Assembly: GCA_014360015.1 (NCBI GenBank)
Contig: JACIYJ010000004.1
Span: 86,001 to 150,000 of the forward strand
DNA: 64,000 nucleotides
Reading direction: 5' to 3'
Source of the DNA: Candidatus Aminicenantota bacterium
Lineage (GTDB): Bacteria > Acidobacteriota > Aminicenantia > Aminicenantales > Saccharicenantaceae
Positions 19,401 to 26,224 of this stretch are shown here, one piece after another (position 1 is the first letter of the stretch; every line of letters begins with the position of its first letter). The position numbers were made by a program, and so were the translations under genes. The notes below the pieces were generated by a model. It ran no database searches, was not told the DNA's origin, and saw only the letters and a program-made list of their open reading frames with translations.

Positions 19401-19711
19401 CACATAAAGCCGGTGCGGTCCTGGATGATGCAGTTGACCGAGTTCTGGGAAAGCCCCTGTTCAATCGACAGCCGCTTAAAAACAAGGTGCGGCCCAGGCT
19501 GGGCACCGGGTTCGGGGGGGGGGGGGGGGGTAAGAATAAAGACAAAGATAAAGACAGATAGAGCAGGCATAAGGGCGTAGTTGGCCTTAAAAAGCTTTTT
19601 ATGAGTTTGGTCGTCCAGGTCCACTTCGATATCCAGTTCACTGTGTTGGTCGATGTCCTGTGCGCTGTGCGGTTTAATGTCGCGGTTGATGCGTGTTTCT
19701 GTTTTTCCCAT
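16406..19711 (-). CDS. Propeller-sensor diguanylate cyclase
   Basis: A 1101-residue membrane protein. After a short cytoplasmic N-terminus there is one membrane segment (residues about 45-62), then a run of PPPPP, then about 14 two-component-regulator propeller repeats (units like DRxGxLWIGTxGGGLNRFD), then a Y_Y_Y domain (LPPGQYVFRVKGSNNDG). A second membrane segment (WWFYCLEVVIGGLMLLGFY) and a short coiled coil lead to a GGDEF domain with an intact RYGGDEFAVVLAE motif near residue 995. It should sense a periplasmic ligand and make cyclic-di-GMP. A 17-base G:C tract lies inside the coding region (see 19514-19530). Confidence 0.9.
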   Translation of the reverse strand: MGKTETRINRDIKPHSAQDIDQHSELDIEVDLDDQTHKKLFKANYALMPALSVFIFVFILTPPPPPEPGAQPGPHLVFKRLSIEQGLSQNSVNCIIQDRTGFMWFGTESGLNKFDGYKFIVYLPREGDPNALSNSWVNALFEDRHGSIWIGTENGLNQFIPDREQFVHYFHNPNDPNSLSSNRIFCIYEDRDGNLWIGTDAGLNLFDRNHNRFIRYQHDPSKPGTTLSHNHIRTIAQDKDGFIWIGTYGGGLNRLDPKTGRITHYRCDPTNPTGSLSDDYILALTVDQAGIIWIGTNSGGLVRFDPVRRTFKTYRHDPANPASISDDSVNCLLFDHNNILWVGTNAGGLNRFDLTEEVFIAYRHQAFDAFSLSDNRVVSLYLSPARILWVGTYRGISKLNLNQRKFMRFLSNPADPTSLSYPDVRAFCESSSGILWVGTDGGGLDGFDHSYLRIFHFRRDPGNLNSLSSDRVFAIVEDRDGSLWIGTYDGGLNHFNPSTGRFTHYRHNPRDPTSLSDDRIRSILLDHRGVLWIGTDGGGLNRFDPKTKKFKIYRFDPGNPRTLSSDRIFSIAEDAQGNLWIGAYGGGLCSLNPETGEFTRFSHDPGNPTSLSSNYVINVSVGLDGSVWVGTNGGGLSRLNPATKTFTRYTEASGLPSSVVYSILEDDDGQIWFSSNRGLSRLDPRTGAIKNFDVTDGLQGYEFNGGAGHKNRRGWLYFGGINGFNAFNPKEIHDNQNIPPVVITDFQISNVSVKPGLRLNGQVILNRSIIQTRTLELSWKHRAIAFEFAALDYTCPEKNQYAYILEGFEKDWNYVGTRRFASYSNLPPGQYVFRVKGSNNDGLWNETGAAITIRITPPFWRTWWFYCLEVVIGGLMLLGFYKYRVGQINRRKEELERLVAQRTEELSAANRKLELMAITDELTGVANYRRFREFLEYEWRRAVRSKKPISLLIADLDDFKNYNDTYGHQAGDECLRKVAKMMVECCQRPSDLVCRYGGDEFAVVLAETDLVGAYTVAERIRERVEQLVLGEPEVSGSAEAEVSVSRDEGGSAGDLTARGVTICIGCATMNPAEGGNPDELMAQADRALYKAKSSGKNKTSL
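19514..19530. repeat. G17 homopolymer inside the diguanylate cyclase gene
   Basis: Seventeen consecutive G residues on the plus strand (C in the gene) encode the end of a Thr codon and PPPPP, between the first membrane segment and the propeller sensor. Loss or gain of one base would shift the frame before nearly all functional domains. Such tracts are classic phase-variation sites, and also error-prone in sequencing. Confidence 0.85.
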
Positions 19712-20026
19712 TCTTCTTTTCCCATTCTTCCCATCCCGGGCATTTCTTTAAAAATTTTCTAAGGCAATTAGGGGCTATAACAAGTAATACGTATTTTAAA
19801 TTCGTAACATCCAGAATAATCCTCAACTTCCGGCGTCGGCGGACGCTTTTTTCTGCTCCAAGCCGCAGGTTTTTAAAGTACTCGGTGTGTTGCCCCAACG
19901 GTTAATTTTCTCTATTTAATAGACGCCAGAGAGGCTGGCTAATCTCATCTTTTGTCTTAGCCAAATTCATCCCACATCTTCTTTTAAATAAATTATTTAC
20001 AATAAGCACTTCCTCTTTGTCAAGTC
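19712..20026. other. Gap between the two cyclic-di-GMP genes
   Basis: About 315 bp with no supported gene. It must hold the promoter of the diguanylate cyclase gene and the terminator of the HD-GYP gene, neither of which I can place with confidence. Unlike the other gaps nearby, it has no obvious GGGACGTCC-type repeat. Confidence 0.4.
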
Positions 20027-22429
20027 CTAAAAATTAAACTCCATTTCTTCCATCAACTGGAGAAAAACCCGGACTACCTGGGGGTCAAAATGTTTCCCGG
20101 CCTGTTCTTTAATATAATTAAGTGCGTCTTCCCTGGACCAAGCCTTTCGATAGGGACGCTCACTGGTTAAAGCATCATAGACGTCAGCCACAGCGAAAAT
20201 CCTGGCCGGGAGAGGGATCTGTTCGCCTTTAAGGCCATACGGGTAGCCCGAGCCATCCCATTTTTCATGATGGTATAGAGGAATATCGAGGGCCGGGCGA
20301 AGATAGGCAATGGATGAGAGCATGTCAAAAGCATATTGAGGATGGAGCCGCATTATCTTCCATTCCTCTTCGTTCAAAGCCCCTGGCTTCAGAAGAATGC
20401 TATCCGGGATTCCCATTTTCCCTATATCATGAAGCAGGGCTCCCCGGCGGATAAGAACAAGTTCATTTTCGGGAAGATCCATTTCCCTGGCTATTCTAAG
20501 TGTAATTTCAGTCACGCGCTGGCTATGTCCTTCTGTTTCACGATCGCGGAGGTCAAGAGCCCTGGACCAGCCCTCGATGGTAGAGTCATAGGCTTGAATA
20601 AGTTCAGCGTTGGCCCGCTCCAGATTATAAAAAAGCTGGCTGCTGTCGACGGCAATCGCCGCTTGGGCAGCTAAGGCTTCTAGAAATTCAATCCATTCCG
20701 AATCGGACATTAAAGGAGAGCGGTTGAAAATCTCTAGAACCCCTAAGAGGCGACCTTTGGCCACCATAGGAACAACCACATAGCTCGTAAATTCTTCTTC
20801 CCGCAAAAGCTCAGTTCGAACAAATTTTTCCTTTTCTTCTTTTAAATTAAGAATTTTTATGGTCCGCCTTTCAAGGGCAGCCCGGCCAGCATGCCCTTCT
20901 CCTAAGCGAAGACGGGAGCGCTCAATAGCTCGCGAGCGGAAACCTCGGGCAGCACCAAACTCTAAAATCTGGGTATTGGGATTAAGCAATAAAACCGAGG
21001 CCGCATCAACACCCAACTTTTCCTTAACCTGGTCAAGGAGAATGCTTAAGGCGACACGGGGATCAAAACTACCTATGATGGCGATGTCTATCTCCCGGAG
21101 AGCCTGGAGGCGATCCAGTCGAAACTGAGCTTCTTTATAAAGACGAGCATTTTCTAAGGCTGCTGCTGCCATATGGGCGAAAGCTTGAAGCAAGTCCAGG
21201 CGCTCAGGAGAGAAAAAACCAGGTTGGTCGCTGTAGAGGTTTAAAGCGCCAAAGGTTTTCCCTCGACTGATAAGAGGGAAGGCCGCGCTTGAGCGAAACC
21301 CGGCTTTTAGAGCTAATTGGCGCCAGGGTGTTAGACGATGGTCAGCTGCAAAATCAGCAGTAATCTGAGGCAGGCCGGAGCGCACAGCCCGGCCGGTAGG
21401 GCCCTGTCCTTCGGGCGTATTATCCCAGCGAACGGTAATTTCCTTAGGGTAGTTTATGTTATCAGGAAATTGGGCAACAAGGCTGATGCGGCCATCATCT
21501 TCAGCCTTACCCAGCCAGGCCAGTTTGAGCTTAAAAATCTCGACACAGGCGCGAACAACTTCCTCAGCCACGGTCTCCGGCTCAAGACTGTGAGCCAGCT
21601 TCTGTGTGCCTTCATAAAGAGAAGAGAGGATTTGTAGCTGATGTTTGATCTTGTCTTCAGCTCGCTTGCGATCGGAAATGTCTCGATAAAGCCAGAGATG
21701 CCCTAAAAAATCGCCATTTCTGAAAAGAGGAACATAATCGCTTTCAAGCACCCGGCCATCATTCAGTTGGAGCTCTTCCCCCTTCATTGGTTGTCGTGAG
21801 GCCACAAGATTCTCAATCCGGTCGATGAACTTCTGAGAGTCAGAGAAAAAGGAGCTTATCAAACGATCAGTCTCGCGGCCATCTTTCCCTATCCAGGAAA
21901 TTGGCTGATCGCTGAGGCCAAAAAGAGCGGTCAAAGCCGGGTTTACATAGCGGATTCGGCGCTGTGAGTCTTCAAAAAGAATTCCTACAGATAGATTCTC
22001 CATTAAGGTCTGGAAATGGATGAGTAAATCTTTCAGTTCTTCCTCTGCCTTTTTTCTTTGGCTTATGTCGGAGAGAGAGCCAACGATTTCAACGGGTTTT
22101 CCGCTTTCGTCGCAAATAAGATGACTTATAAACCGAAGCCAGATTATCGAGCCATCTTTTCGCAGGAAACGAAATTCGTTATCTGAAAAGCCCTGTGACA
22201 GGAGAGCAGATCTTAGAGCTAAAATCCTTGGTGAATCTTCGGGGTGAAGATTCTTTTCCCACCAGCCAGGAAGAAGAGCCTCCTCCACCGTATAGCCAAG
22301 AATGGTTTCTATGTTAGGGCTTATCCAGTTTAATTTGAGTTTGCCCTCTTCGATTCTCAAATGGACAAGAATCGCCGGGCTGGTTTTGATAATATTAAGC
22401 AGGTTGGAATAAAATTCATCGGAATTCAT
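20027..22429 (-). CDS. PAS/GAF sensor HD-GYP phosphodiesterase
   Basis: An 800-residue cytoplasmic signalling protein. It has two PAS domains (about residues 1-125 and 130-260, both followed by PAC-type motifs such as FRFLRKDGSIIWLRF), two GAF domains (about 290-430 and 440-600), and an HD-GYP domain (about 610-795). The HD dyad is in GALLHDIGKMGIPD (about 665) and the GYP motif in WDGSGYPYGLKG (about 728). It should hydrolyse cyclic-di-GMP, so it opposes the neighbouring cyclase. No membrane segment is visible. A simple-sequence repeat lies 84 bp upstream of the ATG. Confidence 0.9.
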   Translation of the reverse strand: MNSDEFYSNLLNIIKTSPAILVHLRIEEGKLKLNWISPNIETILGYTVEEALLPGWWEKNLHPEDSPRILALRSALLSQGFSDNEFRFLRKDGSIIWLRFISHLICDESGKPVEIVGSLSDISQRKKAEEELKDLLIHFQTLMENLSVGILFEDSQRRIRYVNPALTALFGLSDQPISWIGKDGRETDRLISSFFSDSQKFIDRIENLVASRQPMKGEELQLNDGRVLESDYVPLFRNGDFLGHLWLYRDISDRKRAEDKIKHQLQILSSLYEGTQKLAHSLEPETVAEEVVRACVEIFKLKLAWLGKAEDDGRISLVAQFPDNINYPKEITVRWDNTPEGQGPTGRAVRSGLPQITADFAADHRLTPWRQLALKAGFRSSAAFPLISRGKTFGALNLYSDQPGFFSPERLDLLQAFAHMAAAALENARLYKEAQFRLDRLQALREIDIAIIGSFDPRVALSILLDQVKEKLGVDAASVLLLNPNTQILEFGAARGFRSRAIERSRLRLGEGHAGRAALERRTIKILNLKEEKEKFVRTELLREEEFTSYVVVPMVAKGRLLGVLEIFNRSPLMSDSEWIEFLEALAAQAAIAVDSSQLFYNLERANAELIQAYDSTIEGWSRALDLRDRETEGHSQRVTEITLRIAREMDLPENELVLIRRGALLHDIGKMGIPDSILLKPGALNEEEWKIMRLHPQYAFDMLSSIAYLRPALDIPLYHHEKWDGSGYPYGLKGEQIPLPARIFAVADVYDALTSERPYRKAWSREDALNYIKEQAGKHFDPQVVRVFLQLMEEMEFNF

Positions 22430-22512
22430 TCGAGTTTCCCTTTAGCTAAAAATAATTGATTTCTTTTATTTGGAAGTAAGGAACGTAAAGCAATATTCTT
22501 GTTTTTAAGCTG

Positions 22513-22539
22513 GTGTGTGTGTGTGTGTGGGGGGGGGGG
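22513..22539. repeat. (GT)8-G11 simple-sequence tract upstream of the HD-GYP gene
   Basis: Eight GT dinucleotides run directly into eleven G residues, 84-110 bp before the ATG of the HD-GYP gene. That is where promoter elements would be expected. Slippage here could alter promoter spacing. Confidence 0.75.
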
Positions 22540-22719
22540 ATGAGGGGCTGGCCTCGTTCATTTTTTTAAACCATGAAGGAGATATTATTATTTGGTATTT
22601 CTTTTAACCAATAGACTATTTCTTGTGGACCAGAAAAAGTCATTTCTGGCAAATTGAGATTTTTATTTTACTTAAAATATTAATTTCCGTCAATATCCCG
22701 GAGGCTCATTCGTCAAACG

Positions 22720-22850
22720 CGAAAACTGGTGACGTCCTACACGTTTCCTATTTTTCCCCAATAGAGATGTAAAAACGGGGGACGTCCTACGCATTTCCTG
22801 ATTTCTCCCGCGAAAAACTGGGGACACAATCTATATTTCCTATTTTCTCA
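22720..22850. repeat. Three REP-like repeats in tandem
   Basis: Successive units near 22733, 22775 and 22815 read GGTGACGTCCTACACG-TTTCCTATTTTT, GGGGGACGTCCTACGC-ATTTCCTGATTT and GGGGACACAATCTATA-TTTCCTATTTT. Together they show that the two core types (GACGTCCTACG and GACACAATCTATA) share the same TTTCCTATTTT tail. Confidence 0.7.
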
Positions 22851-23180
22851 GGAATATGAATGCCTAAAACACACATCTGAATTTCGTCTTATTCTTTAAT
22901 TCTCCCTTATTTTTAATTTTCATCTTTTCCAGTCTTTTAGTCTTTTCCCCATTTCGCCAAATATAAATACATATGGGTAAAATTAAAAAATAAAGGCCGA
23001 GTTATTATTTTCGCTAATTATAGCCTCTTACTTTTCTACGGTTCTGTCTTTAAACAGTTCCCGTACTAAATTCTTCGGCCGTAAAGGAAATTAAGGGGAA
23101 AAGATTGAGCAACGATTGATGAGGCATAATTTGTTCAGGGCTGTTTTAAAAAATTTGAAATAAGTATGAAAAAACCGGAA
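22851..23180. repeat. Long intergenic repeat, copy 1 (left of glmS)
   Basis: About 330 bp that recur at 25650-26045 on the other side of glmS in the same orientation. Shared blocks include AAAGGCCGAGTTATT-like sequence, TCTTTAAACAGTTCCCG, TAC-AAATTCTTCGG and GGGGAAAAGATTGAGC followed by AACGATTGATGAGGC. There is no open frame in common, so this is a non-coding repeat. Confidence 0.65.
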
Positions 23181-23189
23181 ATATAGTTT

Positions 23190-23325
23190 GTGTCCCCTTT
23201 TTCATGCAACCATAAAACCACCAATGCCTACACTGAGGGAGCTCACACCAAAATGAAATTAATCAAAAGACTAAGCTACGGGTACAGAAATGTTGAGGTC
23301 TACATCAAAAAAGTCCTCTGTCCCT
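23190..23325 (+). pseudogene. C-terminal scrap of an ISL3-family transposase
   Basis: The plus strand reads KTTNAYTEGAHTKMKLI then KRLSYGYRNVEVYIKK, the characteristic end of ISL3 transposases (TN-x-EG-x-H-x-K-x-K-x-IKR-x-S-x-GYRN). Nothing upstream matches the catalytic domain. The scrap is embedded among REP-like repeats and has no function by itself. Confidence 0.65.
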
Positions 23326-23627
23326 ATTTTTGTTTTCATAACCTACTGATAATAAAAAAGATATTTTTAAGGGACAGATGATCCTGTCCCCAGTTTATAA
23401 ATATTTTATTATAAATAACTTAAAAATGGGACAAAAGGAAACGAGGTTAACGTCCTCTTTTTAATCCGGGGACAGAAGTACACATCGGCGATTTCATCGT
23501 CCCCGATTTCAAGATTTTATAATTTGACGATCATCTCCAATGTGATGAAGAGGGACAGAGTATCACGTCCCCTTAAAAAAAATAGGAAATATGTAGGACG
23601 TCCCGCGTTTTTGTCCCGCGTTTTTGC
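23326..23627. repeat. Cluster of REP-like repeats at the glmS 3' end
   Basis: Several GGGACAG...GTCCC units occur: GGGACAGATGATCCTG-TCCCC near 23369, GGGGACAGAAGTACAC near 23467, GGGACAGAGTATCACG-TCCCC near 23551. An inverted GGAAATATGTAGGACG-TCCCG unit lies near 23584, directly before the glmS stop. No gene is present. Confidence 0.65.
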
Positions 23628-25457
23628 TCACTCAACAGTGACACTTTTGGCTAAATTGCGGGGCTGGTCAACATCAGTGCCCTTCAGATCGGCCACAAAG
23701 TAGGCAAAAAGCTGAAGCGGCACGGTGTTGACGAAGGGCTGAAAGTACTCGCTGACATCTTCAACTTCCAGGGCGTAATCGAGAAGAGCCGCAGTCTCGG
23801 TGTCTCCCCTGCTGATAAGGCCTACGATGATCCCGCCGCGGGACTTAGCTTCAAGCAGATTGGAGATAATTTTTTTGAGCTGGCTTCCGCGGTTGGCCAG
23901 AGCCATAACCGGAACCTGCTCATCAATGAGGGCAATGGGCCCGTGCTTCATCTCGCCGGCCGGATAACCTTCAGCATGGATGTATGAAATTTCCTTCAGC
24001 TTGAGCGCACCCTCCAGAGCCACAGGATAATTGATGCCGCGGCCCATATAAATAAAATCATGAGCGTGGATAAAACGGGCCGCCAGTTGCTTAATGGTAT
24101 CTTCGGCTGCCAGCTGTTTTTCAATGAGTTTCGGCAGGTGGTAAATCTGTTCTATGTAAGAGGTAAGGTCAGAAGTTGTAAGTCGACCTCTGTCGGTAGC
24201 AAAATATAGGGCGAGAAGCAGCAGGACTTCAACCTGGGCGATGAAGGCTTTAGTCGAGGCAACGCCGATTTCCAGGCCGGCTCGGGTGTAGATAACGTGT
24301 TCAGCTGCCCGGGCAATTGACGAATCCATTACATTGCAGATGGCCAGGGTTTTAACCCCGCGGGCCCGAACTTCTTTGAGCGCAGCCAGAGTGTCGGCCG
24401 TCTCGCCGGATTGCGAGATGAAGATGGCTAGGTCATCAGGCAGGAGGACAGAGCGGCGATACCTGAATTCGCTGGCGTACTCAACTACGGTTGGCAGGCC
24501 GGCAATTTCTTCAAAATAATGCCGGCCGATTAAACCGGCATGATATGAGGTTCCGCAGGCTATAATCAGCAGCCGGTTGACTTGGTCGCAATGGAAATTG
24601 GATCCCAACTCATCAAAGACAATGCGAGGCGGTTCCCGTTTGATGCGGCCGAGAAATGTGTCAGTAAAAATTTTTGGCGTCTCAAATATTTCCTTATGCA
24701 TGAAATGCTTGTGACCGGCTTTTTCGGCCGATTGCAGGCTGAGAGTTACAGTTTGCGGTGGCGAAGAAATGGGCTGGCCGGTTCGCAGGTCGAAAAGCTC
24801 TACCCGGTCGCGGTAGATACGGGCAATTTCAAATTCCTTCATAGTGATGATGGAACGCGTGAAAGGAAGAAGCGCTGGAATATCGGAAGCTACGAAATTT
24901 TCTCCCTGTCCGAGCCCGATGATTAGCGGCGAAAAATTTTTGGCTACGACAAAGTATTCAGGGTGTCTTTGACTGATAACGGCAATGGCGTATGAGCCTT
25001 CAACGGCCGTGAGAGCCCGGCGCACCGCCTCAAAGAGGTCGGAAGTTTTCTCGAGCTCGAGATCGATGAGATGAGAGATAATCTCCGTATCAGTCTCGGA
25101 GGCAAATGTCCGCCCTCGGGAAAGGAGCTGGGCTTTGAGTTCGGCATAATTTTCTATGATGCCATTGTGGACCACCGCTACGCCGTTAACCAAGTGGGGA
25201 TGGGCATTATTTTCGGAGGGACGGCCGTGAGTGGCCCAGCGGGTGTGGCCGATGCCGAAAGTGCCTTCAAGATTGGCAGAGGCGGCCAGCTGGACGAGCG
25301 TTGAGATTTTCCCTACAGTCCGGAGGACTTTAAGGCCTGAAGGGGTGTGGATAGCCAGACCGGCCGAGTCATAACCCCGATATTCTAAGCGGCGCAGACC
25401 CTCAAGCAGAATAGGCACAGCTTGCTGCTGACCGATGTAGCCAACAATACCGCACAT
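23628..25457 (-). CDS. glmS: Glutamine--fructose-6-phosphate aminotransferase (isomerising)
   Basis: A full-length 609-residue GlmS, which makes glucosamine-6-phosphate from fructose-6-phosphate and glutamine, the first step of UDP-GlcNAc synthesis. It begins MCGIVGYIGQQQAVPIL, so Cys1 is exposed after Met removal. The glutaminase domain has GHTRWATHGRPSENNAHPH and HNGIIENYAELK. Two SIS domains follow (IACGTSYHAGLIGRHYFEE; ISQSGETADTLAALKE), and the C-terminus ends LAKSVTVE as usual. UDP-GlcNAc also feeds the surface sugar operon at 7.7-12.8 kb. It is flanked by long direct repeats and many REP-like units. Confidence 0.97.
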   Translation of the reverse strand: MCGIVGYIGQQQAVPILLEGLRRLEYRGYDSAGLAIHTPSGLKVLRTVGKISTLVQLAASANLEGTFGIGHTRWATHGRPSENNAHPHLVNGVAVVHNGIIENYAELKAQLLSRGRTFASETDTEIISHLIDLELEKTSDLFEAVRRALTAVEGSYAIAVISQRHPEYFVVAKNFSPLIIGLGQGENFVASDIPALLPFTRSIITMKEFEIARIYRDRVELFDLRTGQPISSPPQTVTLSLQSAEKAGHKHFMHKEIFETPKIFTDTFLGRIKREPPRIVFDELGSNFHCDQVNRLLIIACGTSYHAGLIGRHYFEEIAGLPTVVEYASEFRYRRSVLLPDDLAIFISQSGETADTLAALKEVRARGVKTLAICNVMDSSIARAAEHVIYTRAGLEIGVASTKAFIAQVEVLLLLALYFATDRGRLTTSDLTSYIEQIYHLPKLIEKQLAAEDTIKQLAARFIHAHDFIYMGRGINYPVALEGALKLKEISYIHAEGYPAGEMKHGPIALIDEQVPVMALANRGSQLKKIISNLLEAKSRGGIIVGLISRGDTETAALLDYALEVEDVSEYFQPFVNTVPLQLFAYFVADLKGTDVDQPRNLAKSVTVE

Positions 25458-25504
25458 ATCTGTTCCCTTTTTTAAGGTAGCTTCATTTTAACATAAAAAA
25501 TGAA

Positions 25505-25640
25505 AATGAAAAACGGGGGACGCCCTACGCGTTTCCTATTTTTCCCCGAGAGAAATGGAAAATTTGGGGACACCTTAAAAACTGGGGCCAAAAAACTGGA
25601 GCCATAAAAACTGGGGCCACAATTTATATTTATTTCCTAT
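25505..25640. repeat. REP-like repeats upstream of glmS
   Basis: Units near 25515 (GGGGGACGCCCTACGCG, TTTCCTATTTTT), 25563 (GGGGACACC) and 25583-25640 (four GGGGCC-type variants ending TTTCCTATTTTCCC) follow the glmS start. They mirror the arrangement at 22720-22850. Confidence 0.65.
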
Positions 25641-25649
25641 TTTCCCAGG

Positions 25650-26045
25650 AAAATAATTGACCAAAACACTCAGCTGAATTTCATCTCCGTCATCTATTCT
25701 CCCTGACCTTGAATTTCCATCTCACCCCAGTCTTTTTGCCTTTCCCCTCTCGCCAAATACATAACAGAATTGGAATAGGAAAAATTAAAAAATAAGGGCC
25801 GAGTTATTTTCTTTAACCAATTATAACCTCTTACCTTTCTATGGCACTGCTCTGCTTCCCAAGACACCGTTCTAAGGCGCTGTCTTTAAACAGTTCCCGT
25901 ACGAAATTCTTCGGCGGTAAAGGAAATCAAGGGGAAAAGATTGAGCAACGATTGATGAGGCTTATTTGCTCAGAACCTCTTTATTTTCAGAGCTTCCATA
26001 AAAAATCTCATATAAACTTGTAAAAAACCGGAAATATAGTTTGTG
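25650..26045. repeat. Long intergenic repeat, copy 2 (right of glmS)
   Basis: Second copy of the segment at 22851-23180, in direct orientation, with an extra ~50 bp block near 25845 (CACTGCTCTGCTTCCC). Strongly conserved blocks are TCTTTAAACAGTTCCCG and GGGGAAAAGATTGAGC, AACGATTGATGAGGC. It ends, like copy 1, in GGAAATATAGTTTGTG. A 60-codon open frame here is not shared with copy 1. Confidence 0.65.
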
Positions 26046-26145
26046 TTCCCTTTTTCATGTGTGTCCCCTTTTTCATGGTGTCCCTAATTTTCTATCATCC
26101 TCCCCAAGAAAATAAGGAAACGTGTAGGGCGTCACCGTTTTTTTC
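26046..26145. repeat. REP-like repeats upstream of the TonB receptor gene
   Basis: Two TGTCCCC/TTTTTCATG units near 26057-26085 and an inverted AAGGAAACGTGTAGGG-CGTCACC unit near 26113 lie 80-170 bp before the receptor ATG. Confidence 0.6.
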
Positions 26146-26224
26146 CCTTTGAAAGAAAAGGATTGCTTGGGACGTCAAAAATTATAAAATGAAATATATT
26201 TTATACAGAGGAGTTATAAATAAA

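Noticed and set aside
17146..19561. Many long frames on both strands across the diguanylate cyclase gene
   Set aside because: They are shadows of the repetitive, G:C-rich propeller coding sequence.
25458..25700. glmS ribozyme upstream of glmS
   Set aside because: No recognisable ribozyme core; the upstream sequence is REP-like repeats and a repeat also found downstream of the gene.
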